Part shown: one piece after another, positions 57,124 through 64,000 of the stretch
Position numbering within the stretch: position 1 is the first letter of the stretch
Layout: the number at the start of each line of letters is the position of its first letter
Source of the DNA: Streptomyces roseolilacinus
GTDB lineage: Bacteria > Actinomycetota > Actinomycetes > Streptomycetales > Streptomycetaceae
DNA length: 64,000 bases
Reading direction: 5' to 3'
Assembly (NCBI RefSeq): GCF_014649335.1
Contig: NZ_BMSV01000008.1
Location: 124,001-188,000 of the forward strand
Notes under the pieces: model-generated
What the model saw: the letters and a program-made list of their open reading frames with translations, nothing else
Database searches by the model: none
Told to the model about the DNA's origin: nothing
Position numbers and translations under genes: made by a program

Positions 57124-60100
57124 ATGTCCCTTTTGCCCGATTATCCTGTCAGGGTGGATTCCTCTCCGACGTCTGCGGGGGCCGGTCCCGCCAGGGGGCG
57201 GCCCCGCGGCGGGGTGCGCGAGGAGATCCGGGCGTCGTGGGAGCGGTCGCACCTGCTCGGCATCGACGTCGAGGGCACGGCGCTGCCCATCGAGAGCGAC
57301 CTGGACCCGGACTCGCGGCTGATCAGGGCCGCCGCGCCGGTACTGGAGCGGCTGTGCGCGCGGTTCTCCGGGCTGCCGGTCACCGTGTCGCTGACGGACG
57401 CCCGCGCCCACATCATCGACCGGCGCGGCGACCCCATGGGGCTCGACCTGATGGACGAGGCGTCGCTGGTGCGGGGCGCCAACGTGGACGAGCGGTTCAT
57501 GGGGACCAGCAGCGTCAGCATGGTCCTCAGCACCCGGGCGCCCTTCATGGTCGTCGGGCACGAGCACTTCCTGCACAACCTCAAGGCGCTGACCTGCATG
57601 GCCGCACCCGTGCGCGACCCCGTCGGCGGCGTCGTGCAGGGCGTGGTCAACCTCTCCGTCCCCGAGGGGCTGGCGAAGCCGGAGATGGCGCTGATGCTCC
57701 AGAACGCCACCGACCGCATCGGGGAGCGGCTGCTGGAGCTGAGCACCACCCGGGAGCGGGAGCTGGTGACCTCCTTCCTCCGGACCAGGCGGCGCGGCGG
57801 GCACGCCGGGCTCCTCCACGTCGGTACGGGCGAGCTGGCCGGCCACGGCGACACCGCGCCCCTGCTGGACCGGCACGAGCGGGTCGCGCTGCTGGACGCC
57901 GCCGTCGACCTGATCGGCTCGAACGAGCAGTCGTCCGCCGAGGTCGTCCTGACGGGCGGACGCGTCGCCGCGCTGCGCCGCAGGCAGCTGCGCCACGGCG
58001 ACGCGGAGGGCGCCGCCGTCGAGGTCGTCTTCCGCGACTCCCGCCCCCGGGGCCCCGTCGGTACCGCCGCACGGGGCACGGCGGTACCGTCACCGGCGCT
58101 CGCGCCCGGCGGACCCGCCGGCACCACGGGGGGTACCGCGACGGCGCCCGACGGGCGGGAGGTCCCGCTGCTGTCGAGCGGCGCGGTCGGCACCGCCCCG
58201 GAGCAGGGCGGGCGCGGCGCTCCCGGCGAACACGGCGCTCCCGGCGAACACGGCGCTCCCGGCGAACACGACGCTCCCGGTGAGCACGACGTTCCCGGCG
58301 GGCGTGACGTTCCCGGCGGGAACGGGACCGACGCGTGGCTGCTGCTCGTCGGGGAGCAGGGCGTCGGCCGCCTGGCCGCCGAGGCGCGCGGGCGGCTCTC
58401 CCTGCTGAACGAGGCGGGCGTCCGCGTCGGCACCACCCTGGACATGCGGCGCACCGCCGAGGAACTGGCCGAGATCGCCGTGCCGCGCTTCGCCGACCTC
58501 GCCGTGGTGGAGCTCGTGGAGGGCGTCCTCGCGGGTGAGGAACCGCCGCCCGGCCCGCTCGCCCCCGGCACCACCCTGTGCCGTGCCGCCCTGCGCGCCG
58601 GCACCACCGCGACCGGCGCCTTCACCGACCCCGGCCCGGTCCGGCACCCCACGGGCACCCCGCAGGCGCGGTGCCTGCGCACGGGGCGTCCGGTGGCCGA
58701 CTCCGTACCGGCGGCGGCCGCCGCCGGCGCCGCCCACCCGGTCGCCCTGCTGGGCGAAGGCGTCCACGCGTACGTCGCCGCCCCGCTGTACGCCAGGGGC
58801 CGGATCCTCGGCCTGGCCGGCTTCTACCGCCGCGGCGAGGACCGCCCCTTCGAGGAGGACGACCTGACGCTCGCCGGCGAACTCGCGGCCCGCGCCGCGA
58901 TCAGCGTGGACAACGCCCGCCGCTTCAGCCGCGAGCACAACGCCTCCCTCACCCTCCAGCGCAGCCTGCTGCCGCACGCCATGCCCCGGCTCACCGCGGC
59001 CGACCTCGCCTCCCGCTACCTGCCGGCGGACGGGCGGACCGGGACGAGCGCGGGGGTGGGCGGCGACTGGTTCGACGCCATCCCGCTGTCCGGGATGCGC
59101 GTCGCGCTGGTCGTCGGGGACGTCGCCGGCCACGGGCTGCAGGCGGCCGCCACCATGGGCCGGCTGCGCACGGCGGTGCGCACCCTCGCCGGGCTCGACC
59201 TGCCGCCCGAGGAGGTGCTGGCCCACCTGGACGAACTGGTCGGACGCCCCTCCGGCGACCCGGCCGACGAGTACGACGCCGCCACGGCCACGACCTGCCT
59301 GTACGCGGTGTACGACCCGGTCACCTGCCGCTGCACCGCCGCCCGGGCCGGCCACCCGCCGCCGGCCGTGGCACCGCCCGGCGGCGAGGCGCGGCTCCTC
59401 GACCTGCCCGCCGGACCGCCGCTGGGCCTCGGCGGGCTGCAGCCGTACGAGTCCGCCACCGTCGACCTCGCCCCCGGCAGCCTGCTGGCGCTGTACACCG
59501 ACGGGCTGCTCAAGGAGGGCCGCGCCTACGGTGACGTCGAGGCGTCGACCGGCCGGCTGCTGTCCGCGCTGGCCGGCCCCGGCCCCTCGCGCGACCCGGA
59601 GCGGGTCTGCGACCGGATCACGGAGGCGGTGCTGCCCGGCGGCCCGCGCGACGACGTGGCGCTGCTGGTGGCCCGGGTGCGCGCCCTGCCCGCCGACCGG
59701 GTGGCGACCTGGGAGCTGCCCGCCGACCCGTCCGTCGTCGCCGAGTCCCGGGCGCTGGTGCGCCGGAAGCTCACCGAGTGGGGGCTGGGGCACATGGAGT
59801 TCACCACCGGCCTGGTGGTCAGCGAACTGGTCACCAACGCCGTGCGGTACGGGGGCGGCGGCCCCGTGTCGCTGCGGCTGCTCCGCGACGACACGCTGAT
59901 CTGCGAGGTGTCCGACCACAGCAACACGTCACCGCGCATCCGGCGGGCGGCCACCACCGAGGAGGGCGGGCGCGGCCTGTTCCTCGTGGCGCAGTTCACC
60001 AGGAGGTGGGGCGCCCGGTTCATGCCGCAGGGCAAGACGGTGTGGGCCGAGCAGGTGCCGCACGCGGACCGGCAGTCCCCGGAGGCGGAGGGACATGCGC

Positions 60101-60129
60101 TGCTGGCGATGTTCGACGACGTGGGGTGA
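57124..60129 (+). CDS. Multi-domain SpoIIE-type phosphatase with GAF and HATPase domains
   Basis: A 1001-residue protein. An AcoR-like N-terminal GAF (about 30-215: REEIRASWERSHLLGIDVEG, VDERFMGTSSVSMVLST). A tandem-repeat linker (about 366-401). A second GAF (about 425-605). A SpoIIE PP2C domain (about 618-855; GVGGDWFDAIPLSG, VGDVAGHGLQAAATMG, YTDGLLKEG, DDVALLVARV). A C-terminal HATPase (about 860-985; VVSELVTNAVRYGGGG, EEGGRGLFLVAQFTRRWG). Phosphatase and kinase-like parts in one chain suggest self-contained partner switching. The start is ATG 57124; GTG 57154 is also possible. The next phosphatase gene follows on the same strand. Confidence 0.92.
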   Translation: MSLLPDYPVRVDSSPTSAGAGPARGRPRGGVREEIRASWERSHLLGIDVEGTALPIESDLDPDSRLIRAAAPVLERLCARFSGLPVTVSLTDARAHIIDRRGDPMGLDLMDEASLVRGANVDERFMGTSSVSMVLSTRAPFMVVGHEHFLHNLKALTCMAAPVRDPVGGVVQGVVNLSVPEGLAKPEMALMLQNATDRIGERLLELSTTRERELVTSFLRTRRRGGHAGLLHVGTGELAGHGDTAPLLDRHERVALLDAAVDLIGSNEQSSAEVVLTGGRVAALRRRQLRHGDAEGAAVEVVFRDSRPRGPVGTAARGTAVPSPALAPGGPAGTTGGTATAPDGREVPLLSSGAVGTAPEQGGRGAPGEHGAPGEHGAPGEHDAPGEHDVPGGRDVPGGNGTDAWLLLVGEQGVGRLAAEARGRLSLLNEAGVRVGTTLDMRRTAEELAEIAVPRFADLAVVELVEGVLAGEEPPPGPLAPGTTLCRAALRAGTTATGAFTDPGPVRHPTGTPQARCLRTGRPVADSVPAAAAAGAAHPVALLGEGVHAYVAAPLYARGRILGLAGFYRRGEDRPFEEDDLTLAGELAARAAISVDNARRFSREHNASLTLQRSLLPHAMPRLTAADLASRYLPADGRTGTSAGVGGDWFDAIPLSGMRVALVVGDVAGHGLQAAATMGRLRTAVRTLAGLDLPPEEVLAHLDELVGRPSGDPADEYDAATATTCLYAVYDPVTCRCTAARAGHPPPAVAPPGGEARLLDLPAGPPLGLGGLQPYESATVDLAPGSLLALYTDGLLKEGRAYGDVEASTGRLLSALAGPGPSRDPERVCDRITEAVLPGGPRDDVALLVARVRALPADRVATWELPADPSVVAESRALVRRKLTEWGLGHMEFTTGLVVSELVTNAVRYGGGGPVSLRLLRDDTLICEVSDHSNTSPRIRRAATTEEGGRGLFLVAQFTRRWGARFMPQGKTVWAEQVPHADRQSPEAEGHALLAMFDDVG
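58220..58327 (+). repeat. 18-bp in-frame tandem repeat, six units
   Basis: Unit CTCCCGGCGAACACGGCG, two exact copies then four diverging ones. It encodes (A/V)PG(E/G)(H/R)(G/D) hexapeptides between the first and second GAF domains of the phosphatase. Confidence 0.9.
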
Positions 60130-60266
60130 GCCCCCGGGGACCGCCGGCACGCGGTCGCGCACCGGTGTGCGCACACCGTCGGCGGGGCGTGGCGTCCCGG
60201 TACGGGTGAGGTGCGGAGGGGCGGGGGCCCACGGCGGCCGCCGCGGCGAGGACCGGAGGGCGGGCC

Positions 60267-62420
60267 GTGAGCGGCGTCGGCGTTGACATGCCGCCCCGGT
60301 CCGGGGACCTCGAGGCGGCGCTCGCCGAGACGATGCGCCGGACCGGCGCGTCCGTCGGCGCCTTCTACCTGCTGGTCCCGGAACAGGACCTGCTGAGGCT
60401 GGTGGTGGTCGGCGGAGTGCCCGCCGACCTCGCGACCCCGTGGTCACGGGTCGCCCTCGCCTCCCCGGCGCCGGTCTCCGACGCCCTGCGGGAGGACCGG
60501 ATGGTCTGGATCGGCGACCAGACGGAGATGGCGCGCAGGTACCCCCGCTCGGCCGTGGCCCTGCCGTACCAGCTCACGCTGGCGGCCGTCCCGGTGAGCG
60601 GGGAGCGGCGCTGGGGGTCCCTGCTGCTGATGTGGCCGGGCAGTCACCCGCCCCGCACGTCCCGGCGCGAACGCTCCCACATCACCTCCAGCAGCCGGCG
60701 GCTGGCGCGGCTGCTGGACGAGGCGGCGGCCGCCGGTCGGCCGGTGACCGTGCCCGACACGCCGCGCGTGCTGAGCCGCGAGGACGTCCGGGGCCCCACC
60801 GGGTCGCAGCCGGCCATGGCGGCCGCCGACTTCGCCGAGCGGCTGCCCGAGGGGTGCTGCGCCCTGGACCTCCAGGGCCGCATCGCCTACGTCAGCGCCA
60901 GGGGCGCCGCCCTGCTCGGCGGCGACCCGCAGGCCCTGCTGGGCACGCTGCCCTGGCAGGCCCTGCCGTGGCTGGACGACCCGGTGTACGAGGACCGGTA
61001 CCGCGCCGCCGTCATCAGCCGCCGGCCCGTGTCCTTCACCGCCTGCCGGCCCCCCGACCGCTGGCTGGACTTCCGGCTCTACCCCGACGCGAGCGGCGTC
61101 AGCGTCCGCATCACCCCCGCCGGCCGGCAGCCCGACACGCCCGACGCCACCGGCCCCGACCGGCCGGCGCCCGCCGCCGCACCGGCCCGGGTGGGGCAGC
61201 TGTACCAGCTGCTGCACCTGACGGCCGCCCTCACCGAGACGGTGGGCGTGCAGGACGTGGTGGACGTGGTCGCCGACCAGATCATGCCCGCGTTCGGCGC
61301 CCAGGGCCTGGTCCTGTCCAGCGCCGAGTCCGGCCGGCTGCGGATCACCGGCTCGCGCGGCTACCCGCGGCACGTCGTCGAACAGCTCGACGGCCTGCCG
61401 ATGGACACCCGCTTCACCCCCGCCGGGCAGGCGCTGTCCACCGGGGTGCCCTCCTTCTTCAGCCACCCCGACGAGATGGCCCGGATCTACCCGGAGGCAC
61501 CCCGGGTGAGCGGCAAGCAGGCGTGGGCGTTCCTGCCCATGATCGTCTCGGGCCGCCCGGTCGGCGTCTGCGTGCTCACCTACGACCGCCCGCACACCTT
61601 CCCCGCCGAGGAGCGGGCCGTGCTCACCTCGCTGGCGGGCCTCGTCGCGCAGGCCCTGGACCGGGCGCGGCTGTACGACGCCAAGCACCAGCTCGCGCAC
61701 GGCCTGCAGGAGGCGCTGCTGCCGCACCGGCTGCCGTCCGCTCCCGGGCTGCGCGTCGCGGCCCGCTACCTGCCCGCCACGCGCGGCATGGACATCGGCG
61801 GCGACTTCTACGACCTGCTGCGCATCGACGCCACGACGGCCGCCGCGGTCATCGGCGACGTCCAGGGCCACAACGTGGCCGCCGCCGCCCTGATGGGGCA
61901 GGTCCGCACCGCCGTCCACACCCACGCCACGGCGGGCGCGGCCCCCGAGGAGGTCCTGGCCCGCACCAACCGGCTGCTGCTGGACCTGGACCCGGGACTC
62001 TTCACCACCTGCCTGTACGCACGGTTCGACCTGGACCGCAGACGGGTGCGGATGGTCAGCGCGGGCCACCCGCCGCCGCTGCTGCGCTGCCCCGACGGCC
62101 GCGCCCGGCGCCTGGACGTGCCGCCGGGACCGGTGCTCGGGGTCGACCCGGACGCCGTGTACCCGGTGACCGAGCTCGACCTGCCGCCCGGAGCCGTGCT
62201 GGTCCTCTACACCGACGGGCTCGTCGAGACCGCCGGGACCGACATCGAGCAGGCCATCGACCGCCTGGCCGGACACCTCGCCACCTGGAGCACCGAGGAC
62301 CCGGAGCGGCTGCTGGAGCTGCTGCTGGAGCACGCGGACCCGGCCGACCGGCGCACCGACGACATCGCGCTGCTCCTGGTCAGGCTCGGGACGGCCACCG
62401 CACCGGCCGACCCGCCCTGA
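60267..62420 (+). CDS. SpoIIE-type phosphatase with GAF-PAS-GAF sensor
   Basis: A 717-residue protein. First GAF about 12-155, PAS-like region about 185-290 (GCCALDLQGRIAYVSARGAALLGGDPQALLG), second GAF about 312-475, then a SpoIIE PP2C domain (about 480-710; MDIGGDFYDLLRI, IGDVQGHNVAAAALMG, SAGHPPPLL, YTDGLVET, TDDIALLLVRL). It dephosphorylates serine on an anti-anti-sigma factor. There is no kinase domain, unlike the upstream gene. The GTG has GGAGGGCGG in front. Same strand and 137 bases after the first phosphatase. Confidence 0.93.
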   Translation: MSGVGVDMPPRSGDLEAALAETMRRTGASVGAFYLLVPEQDLLRLVVVGGVPADLATPWSRVALASPAPVSDALREDRMVWIGDQTEMARRYPRSAVALPYQLTLAAVPVSGERRWGSLLLMWPGSHPPRTSRRERSHITSSSRRLARLLDEAAAAGRPVTVPDTPRVLSREDVRGPTGSQPAMAAADFAERLPEGCCALDLQGRIAYVSARGAALLGGDPQALLGTLPWQALPWLDDPVYEDRYRAAVISRRPVSFTACRPPDRWLDFRLYPDASGVSVRITPAGRQPDTPDATGPDRPAPAAAPARVGQLYQLLHLTAALTETVGVQDVVDVVADQIMPAFGAQGLVLSSAESGRLRITGSRGYPRHVVEQLDGLPMDTRFTPAGQALSTGVPSFFSHPDEMARIYPEAPRVSGKQAWAFLPMIVSGRPVGVCVLTYDRPHTFPAEERAVLTSLAGLVAQALDRARLYDAKHQLAHGLQEALLPHRLPSAPGLRVAARYLPATRGMDIGGDFYDLLRIDATTAAAVIGDVQGHNVAAAALMGQVRTAVHTHATAGAAPEEVLARTNRLLLDLDPGLFTTCLYARFDLDRRRVRMVSAGHPPPLLRCPDGRARRLDVPPGPVLGVDPDAVYPVTELDLPPGAVLVLYTDGLVETAGTDIEQAIDRLAGHLATWSTEDPERLLELLLEHADPADRRTDDIALLLVRLGTATAPADPP

Positions 62421-62486
62421 GCCACCGCGCCCGGCCGCCCCGCCTCGAAGGGCCTCCCGGCCGCGGTCGGCGCCTCCCCGCGTCCC

Positions 62487-63830
62487 CTAGGAGAGGTACG
62501 CGAGCCCCGGGTGCTCCGCCCGGTAGGCGTCCAGCAGCCGCCGCGCCACCGCGACCGAGTCGACCAGCGGGTGCAGGGCGAACGCCTTCACCGCCGTCTC
62601 CCGCGACCCGCTCTCCGCCGCCGCGAGCACCTCCCGCTCCACCGCCTTCACCGCCGCCACCAGTCCCACCGCGTGGTACGGCAGCGGCGCCACGGACACC
62701 GGGTGCGCGCCGTCCGCGTCCACCAGGCACGGCACCTCGACCACCGCGTCCGCGTCGAGCACCGGCAGCGCCGACCGGTTGCGGACGTTCAGGATCAGCG
62801 TGGCCCGCTCGTTGCGGGCGACGGCCCGCATCAGTGCGAGCGCCACCTGCTCGTACCCGCCCGGCTCCAGGTCCTCCTCGGCGCGGCCCCCGGCGTCGCC
62901 GGCCGCCGCCCGGTTGGCGGCCATGTACGTGGCCTCCCGCTCGGCGAGGGCGCGCCGCCACGCGTCCAGGGCCCGCACCTCCGGCCGGGCGGCCGCCGCG
63001 TAGAACCCGGCCTGCTGGTCGCGCAGGTAGGCGCCGCGCGTCCGCTCGGCCTCCCGGTAGGCCCGTACCGTCTCGCGGTTGGCGTAGTAGTAGTGCAGGT
63101 ACTCGTTGGGGATCGCGCCCAGCGAGCGGAGCCACTCGGCGCCGAACAGCCTGCCCTCCTCGAACGAGCCGAGCGCCTCCTCGTCCGCGAGGAGTCCGGG
63201 CAGCAGGTCCCGCCCGCCGACCCGCAGCCCGCGCAGCCAGCCCAGGTGGTTGAGGCCCGCGTAGTCGACCCACACCTCCGCCGGGTCGGCGCCCAGCAGC
63301 CGCGCCACCCGCCGGCCCAGTCCCACCGGCGAGTCGCAGATGCCGATCACCCGGTCGCCCAGCACCCGCGACATCGCCTCCGTCACCAGCCCCGCCGGAT
63401 TGGTGAAGTTGATGACCCAGGCGTCCGGCGCCAGCCGCGCCACGCGCCGGGCGACGTCCACCGCCACCGGGACGGTCCGCAGCCCGTACGCGACGCCGCC
63501 CGCGCCCACCGTCTCCTGCCCCAGCACGCCCTCGGCGAGCGCCACCCGCTCGTCGGCGGCCCGGCCGGCGAGGCCGCCGACGCGGATCGCCGAGAAGACG
63601 AAGTCCGCGCCGCGCAGCGCCTCGTCGAGGTCGGTCGTCGTCGTCACGGCGGGCGCGTCCGCGACGCCCTCGGCCTGCTCGGCCAGCACGCGGCCGATCG
63701 CCGCCAGCCGGCCCGCGTCCACGTCGTGCAGGACGACGCGGGTGACCCGGCCCTCGCCCCGGTCGGCCAGCAGCGCCCGGTGGACCAGCGGCACCCGGAA
63801 CCCGCCGCCGCCCAGAATCGTCAGCCTCAT
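62487..63830 (-). CDS. Glycoside hydrolase family 4 (6-phospho-beta-glucosidase type)
   Basis: A 447-residue GH4 enzyme. The NAD-binding ILGGGGFRVPLVHRAL start, NFTNPAGLVTEAM, the metal-binding Cys in VIGICDSPVGLGRR, His in AGLNHLGWLRGL, and IPNEYLHYYYANRETVRAY are family marks. GH4 uses NAD+ and a divalent metal in an oxidation-elimination mechanism. The CelF-type sequence favours a phosphorylated beta-glucoside, but GH4 also includes galacturonidases, so the substrate is uncertain. Start ATG at 63828-63830 (reverse strand). It probably forms an operon with the gene ending 24 bases upstream. Confidence 0.9.
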   Translation of the reverse strand: MRLTILGGGGFRVPLVHRALLADRGEGRVTRVVLHDVDAGRLAAIGRVLAEQAEGVADAPAVTTTTDLDEALRGADFVFSAIRVGGLAGRAADERVALAEGVLGQETVGAGGVAYGLRTVPVAVDVARRVARLAPDAWVINFTNPAGLVTEAMSRVLGDRVIGICDSPVGLGRRVARLLGADPAEVWVDYAGLNHLGWLRGLRVGGRDLLPGLLADEEALGSFEEGRLFGAEWLRSLGAIPNEYLHYYYANRETVRAYREAERTRGAYLRDQQAGFYAAAARPEVRALDAWRRALAEREATYMAANRAAAGDAGGRAEEDLEPGGYEQVALALMRAVARNERATLILNVRNRSALPVLDADAVVEVPCLVDADGAHPVSVAPLPYHAVGLVAAVKAVEREVLAAAESGSRETAVKAFALHPLVDSVAVARRLLDAYRAEHPGLAYLS

Positions 63831-63854
63831 GCCCGTACGCTACTGCGTCGCCCG

Positions 63855-64000
63855 TCACCCCAGGTCGAGCGCGTTGGGCAGGCCCATCCGGTACCGGAGC
63901 AGGTCGTGCCGCTTGAGCGCCTCCAGCTCCGGCGGGCGGAAGAGCGACCGGACCGTGCAGCGCGGCGCCGTCGAACCCGCCCGGTCCAGCAGGGCGTTGA
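63855..64000 (-). CDS. 3' end of an unidentified gene (cut by window edge)
   Basis: Only the last 48 codons are inside. The tail reads NALLDRAGSTAPRCTVRSL, then FRPPELEALKRHDLLRYRMG and LPNALDLG, then TGA. Codon composition is right for a gene. I do not recognise the family. It lies 24 bases upstream of the GH4 gene on the same strand, so it probably belongs to the same sugar operon. Confidence 0.6.
   Translation of the reverse strand, partial: NALLDRAGSTAPRCTVRSLFRPPELEALKRHDLLRYRMGLPNALDLG

Noticed and set aside
58220..58327. CRISPR array in the phosphatase gene
   Set aside because: An in-frame coding repeat without spacers.
60440..63253. A 937-codon forward frame overlapping the second phosphatase gene
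   Set aside because: Shifted shadow of the phosphatase gene; strongly Pro/Arg/Ala-rich with no domain.

Overview
This is a high-GC actinobacterial chromosome segment, most likely from a Streptomyces. The indications are: third codon positions almost all G or C; frequent GTG and TTG starts; GTGA/ATGA stop-start overlaps; a DUF397/XRE/ATPase regulatory cluster; SpoIIE-type phosphatases with GAF and PAS domains; sugar ABC importers that lack their own ATPase; and many LacI regulators. I see no insertion sequence, prophage or CRISPR array. One tRNA gene, tRNA-Leu(GAG), is present.

Region 1 (1-10.9 kb) is mixed metabolism and stress. It opens with the start of a threonine dehydrogenase gene that runs off the left edge. 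A DUF4383 membrane protein, a STAS-domain protein, a stand-alone cytochrome oxidase subunit I with a small coupled membrane protein, and a zinc alcohol dehydrogenase with a coupled small protein follow. Two sigma-B-like promoter candidates lie here. Next come an MmyB-type regulator, a pterin dehydratase, a methyltransferase, and a von Willebrand factor A protein coupled to a second exported protein.

Region 2 (11-23.4 kb) holds an acyl-CoA synthetase, an FdhD/[2Fe-2S] ferredoxin pair, a KAS III homologue, the tRNA, a GlxA-type AraC regulator opposite a cupin, and a methyltransferase interrupted by a repeat-derived insert. It also has a beta/gamma-crystallin-like protein, a TetR regulator divergent from an alpha/beta hydrolase, and two hypothetical genes.

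Region 3 (23.4-31.7 kb) is regulatory and unusual. An AfsR-type regulator (winged helix, BTAD, NB-ARC, TPR) is divergent from a second NB-ARC/TPR protein. A small secreted ORF lies downstream of the former. A CDP-glycerol-transferase-like gene is coupled to a short ORF with no clear end. A Clp_N/HTH protein sits behind a leaderless promoter overlapped by two perfect 17-bp palindromes.

Region 4 (31.8-53.5 kb) is a plant cell-wall polysaccharide locus. Unit A is a binding protein, two permeases and a GH51 arabinofuranosidase, followed by a LacI regulator with a perfect palindrome. Unit B is a binding protein, two permeases, a DUF624/YesL protein and a secreted PcRGLX/YetA-like (PL42-type) lyase. 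A second LacI gene lies downstream, and operator-like AAGCGCTT sequences occur before both that gene and unit B. A homocysteine methyltransferase, a secreted GH43, a CE12-like acetylesterase, a GH10-CBM2 xylanase and a third LacI gene complete the region. Several promoters share the form TTGAC-N17-TAC(C/G)(G/T)T. The target appears to be arabinoxylan plus pectin or arabinogalactan side chains (inference).

Region 5 (53.8-64 kb) is signalling: a hypothetical protein, a HATPase, an XRE/DUF397 pair, a DUF574-type methyltransferase, and two large SpoIIE-type phosphatases. It ends with a GH4 glycosidase gene and the 3' end of an unidentified gene.
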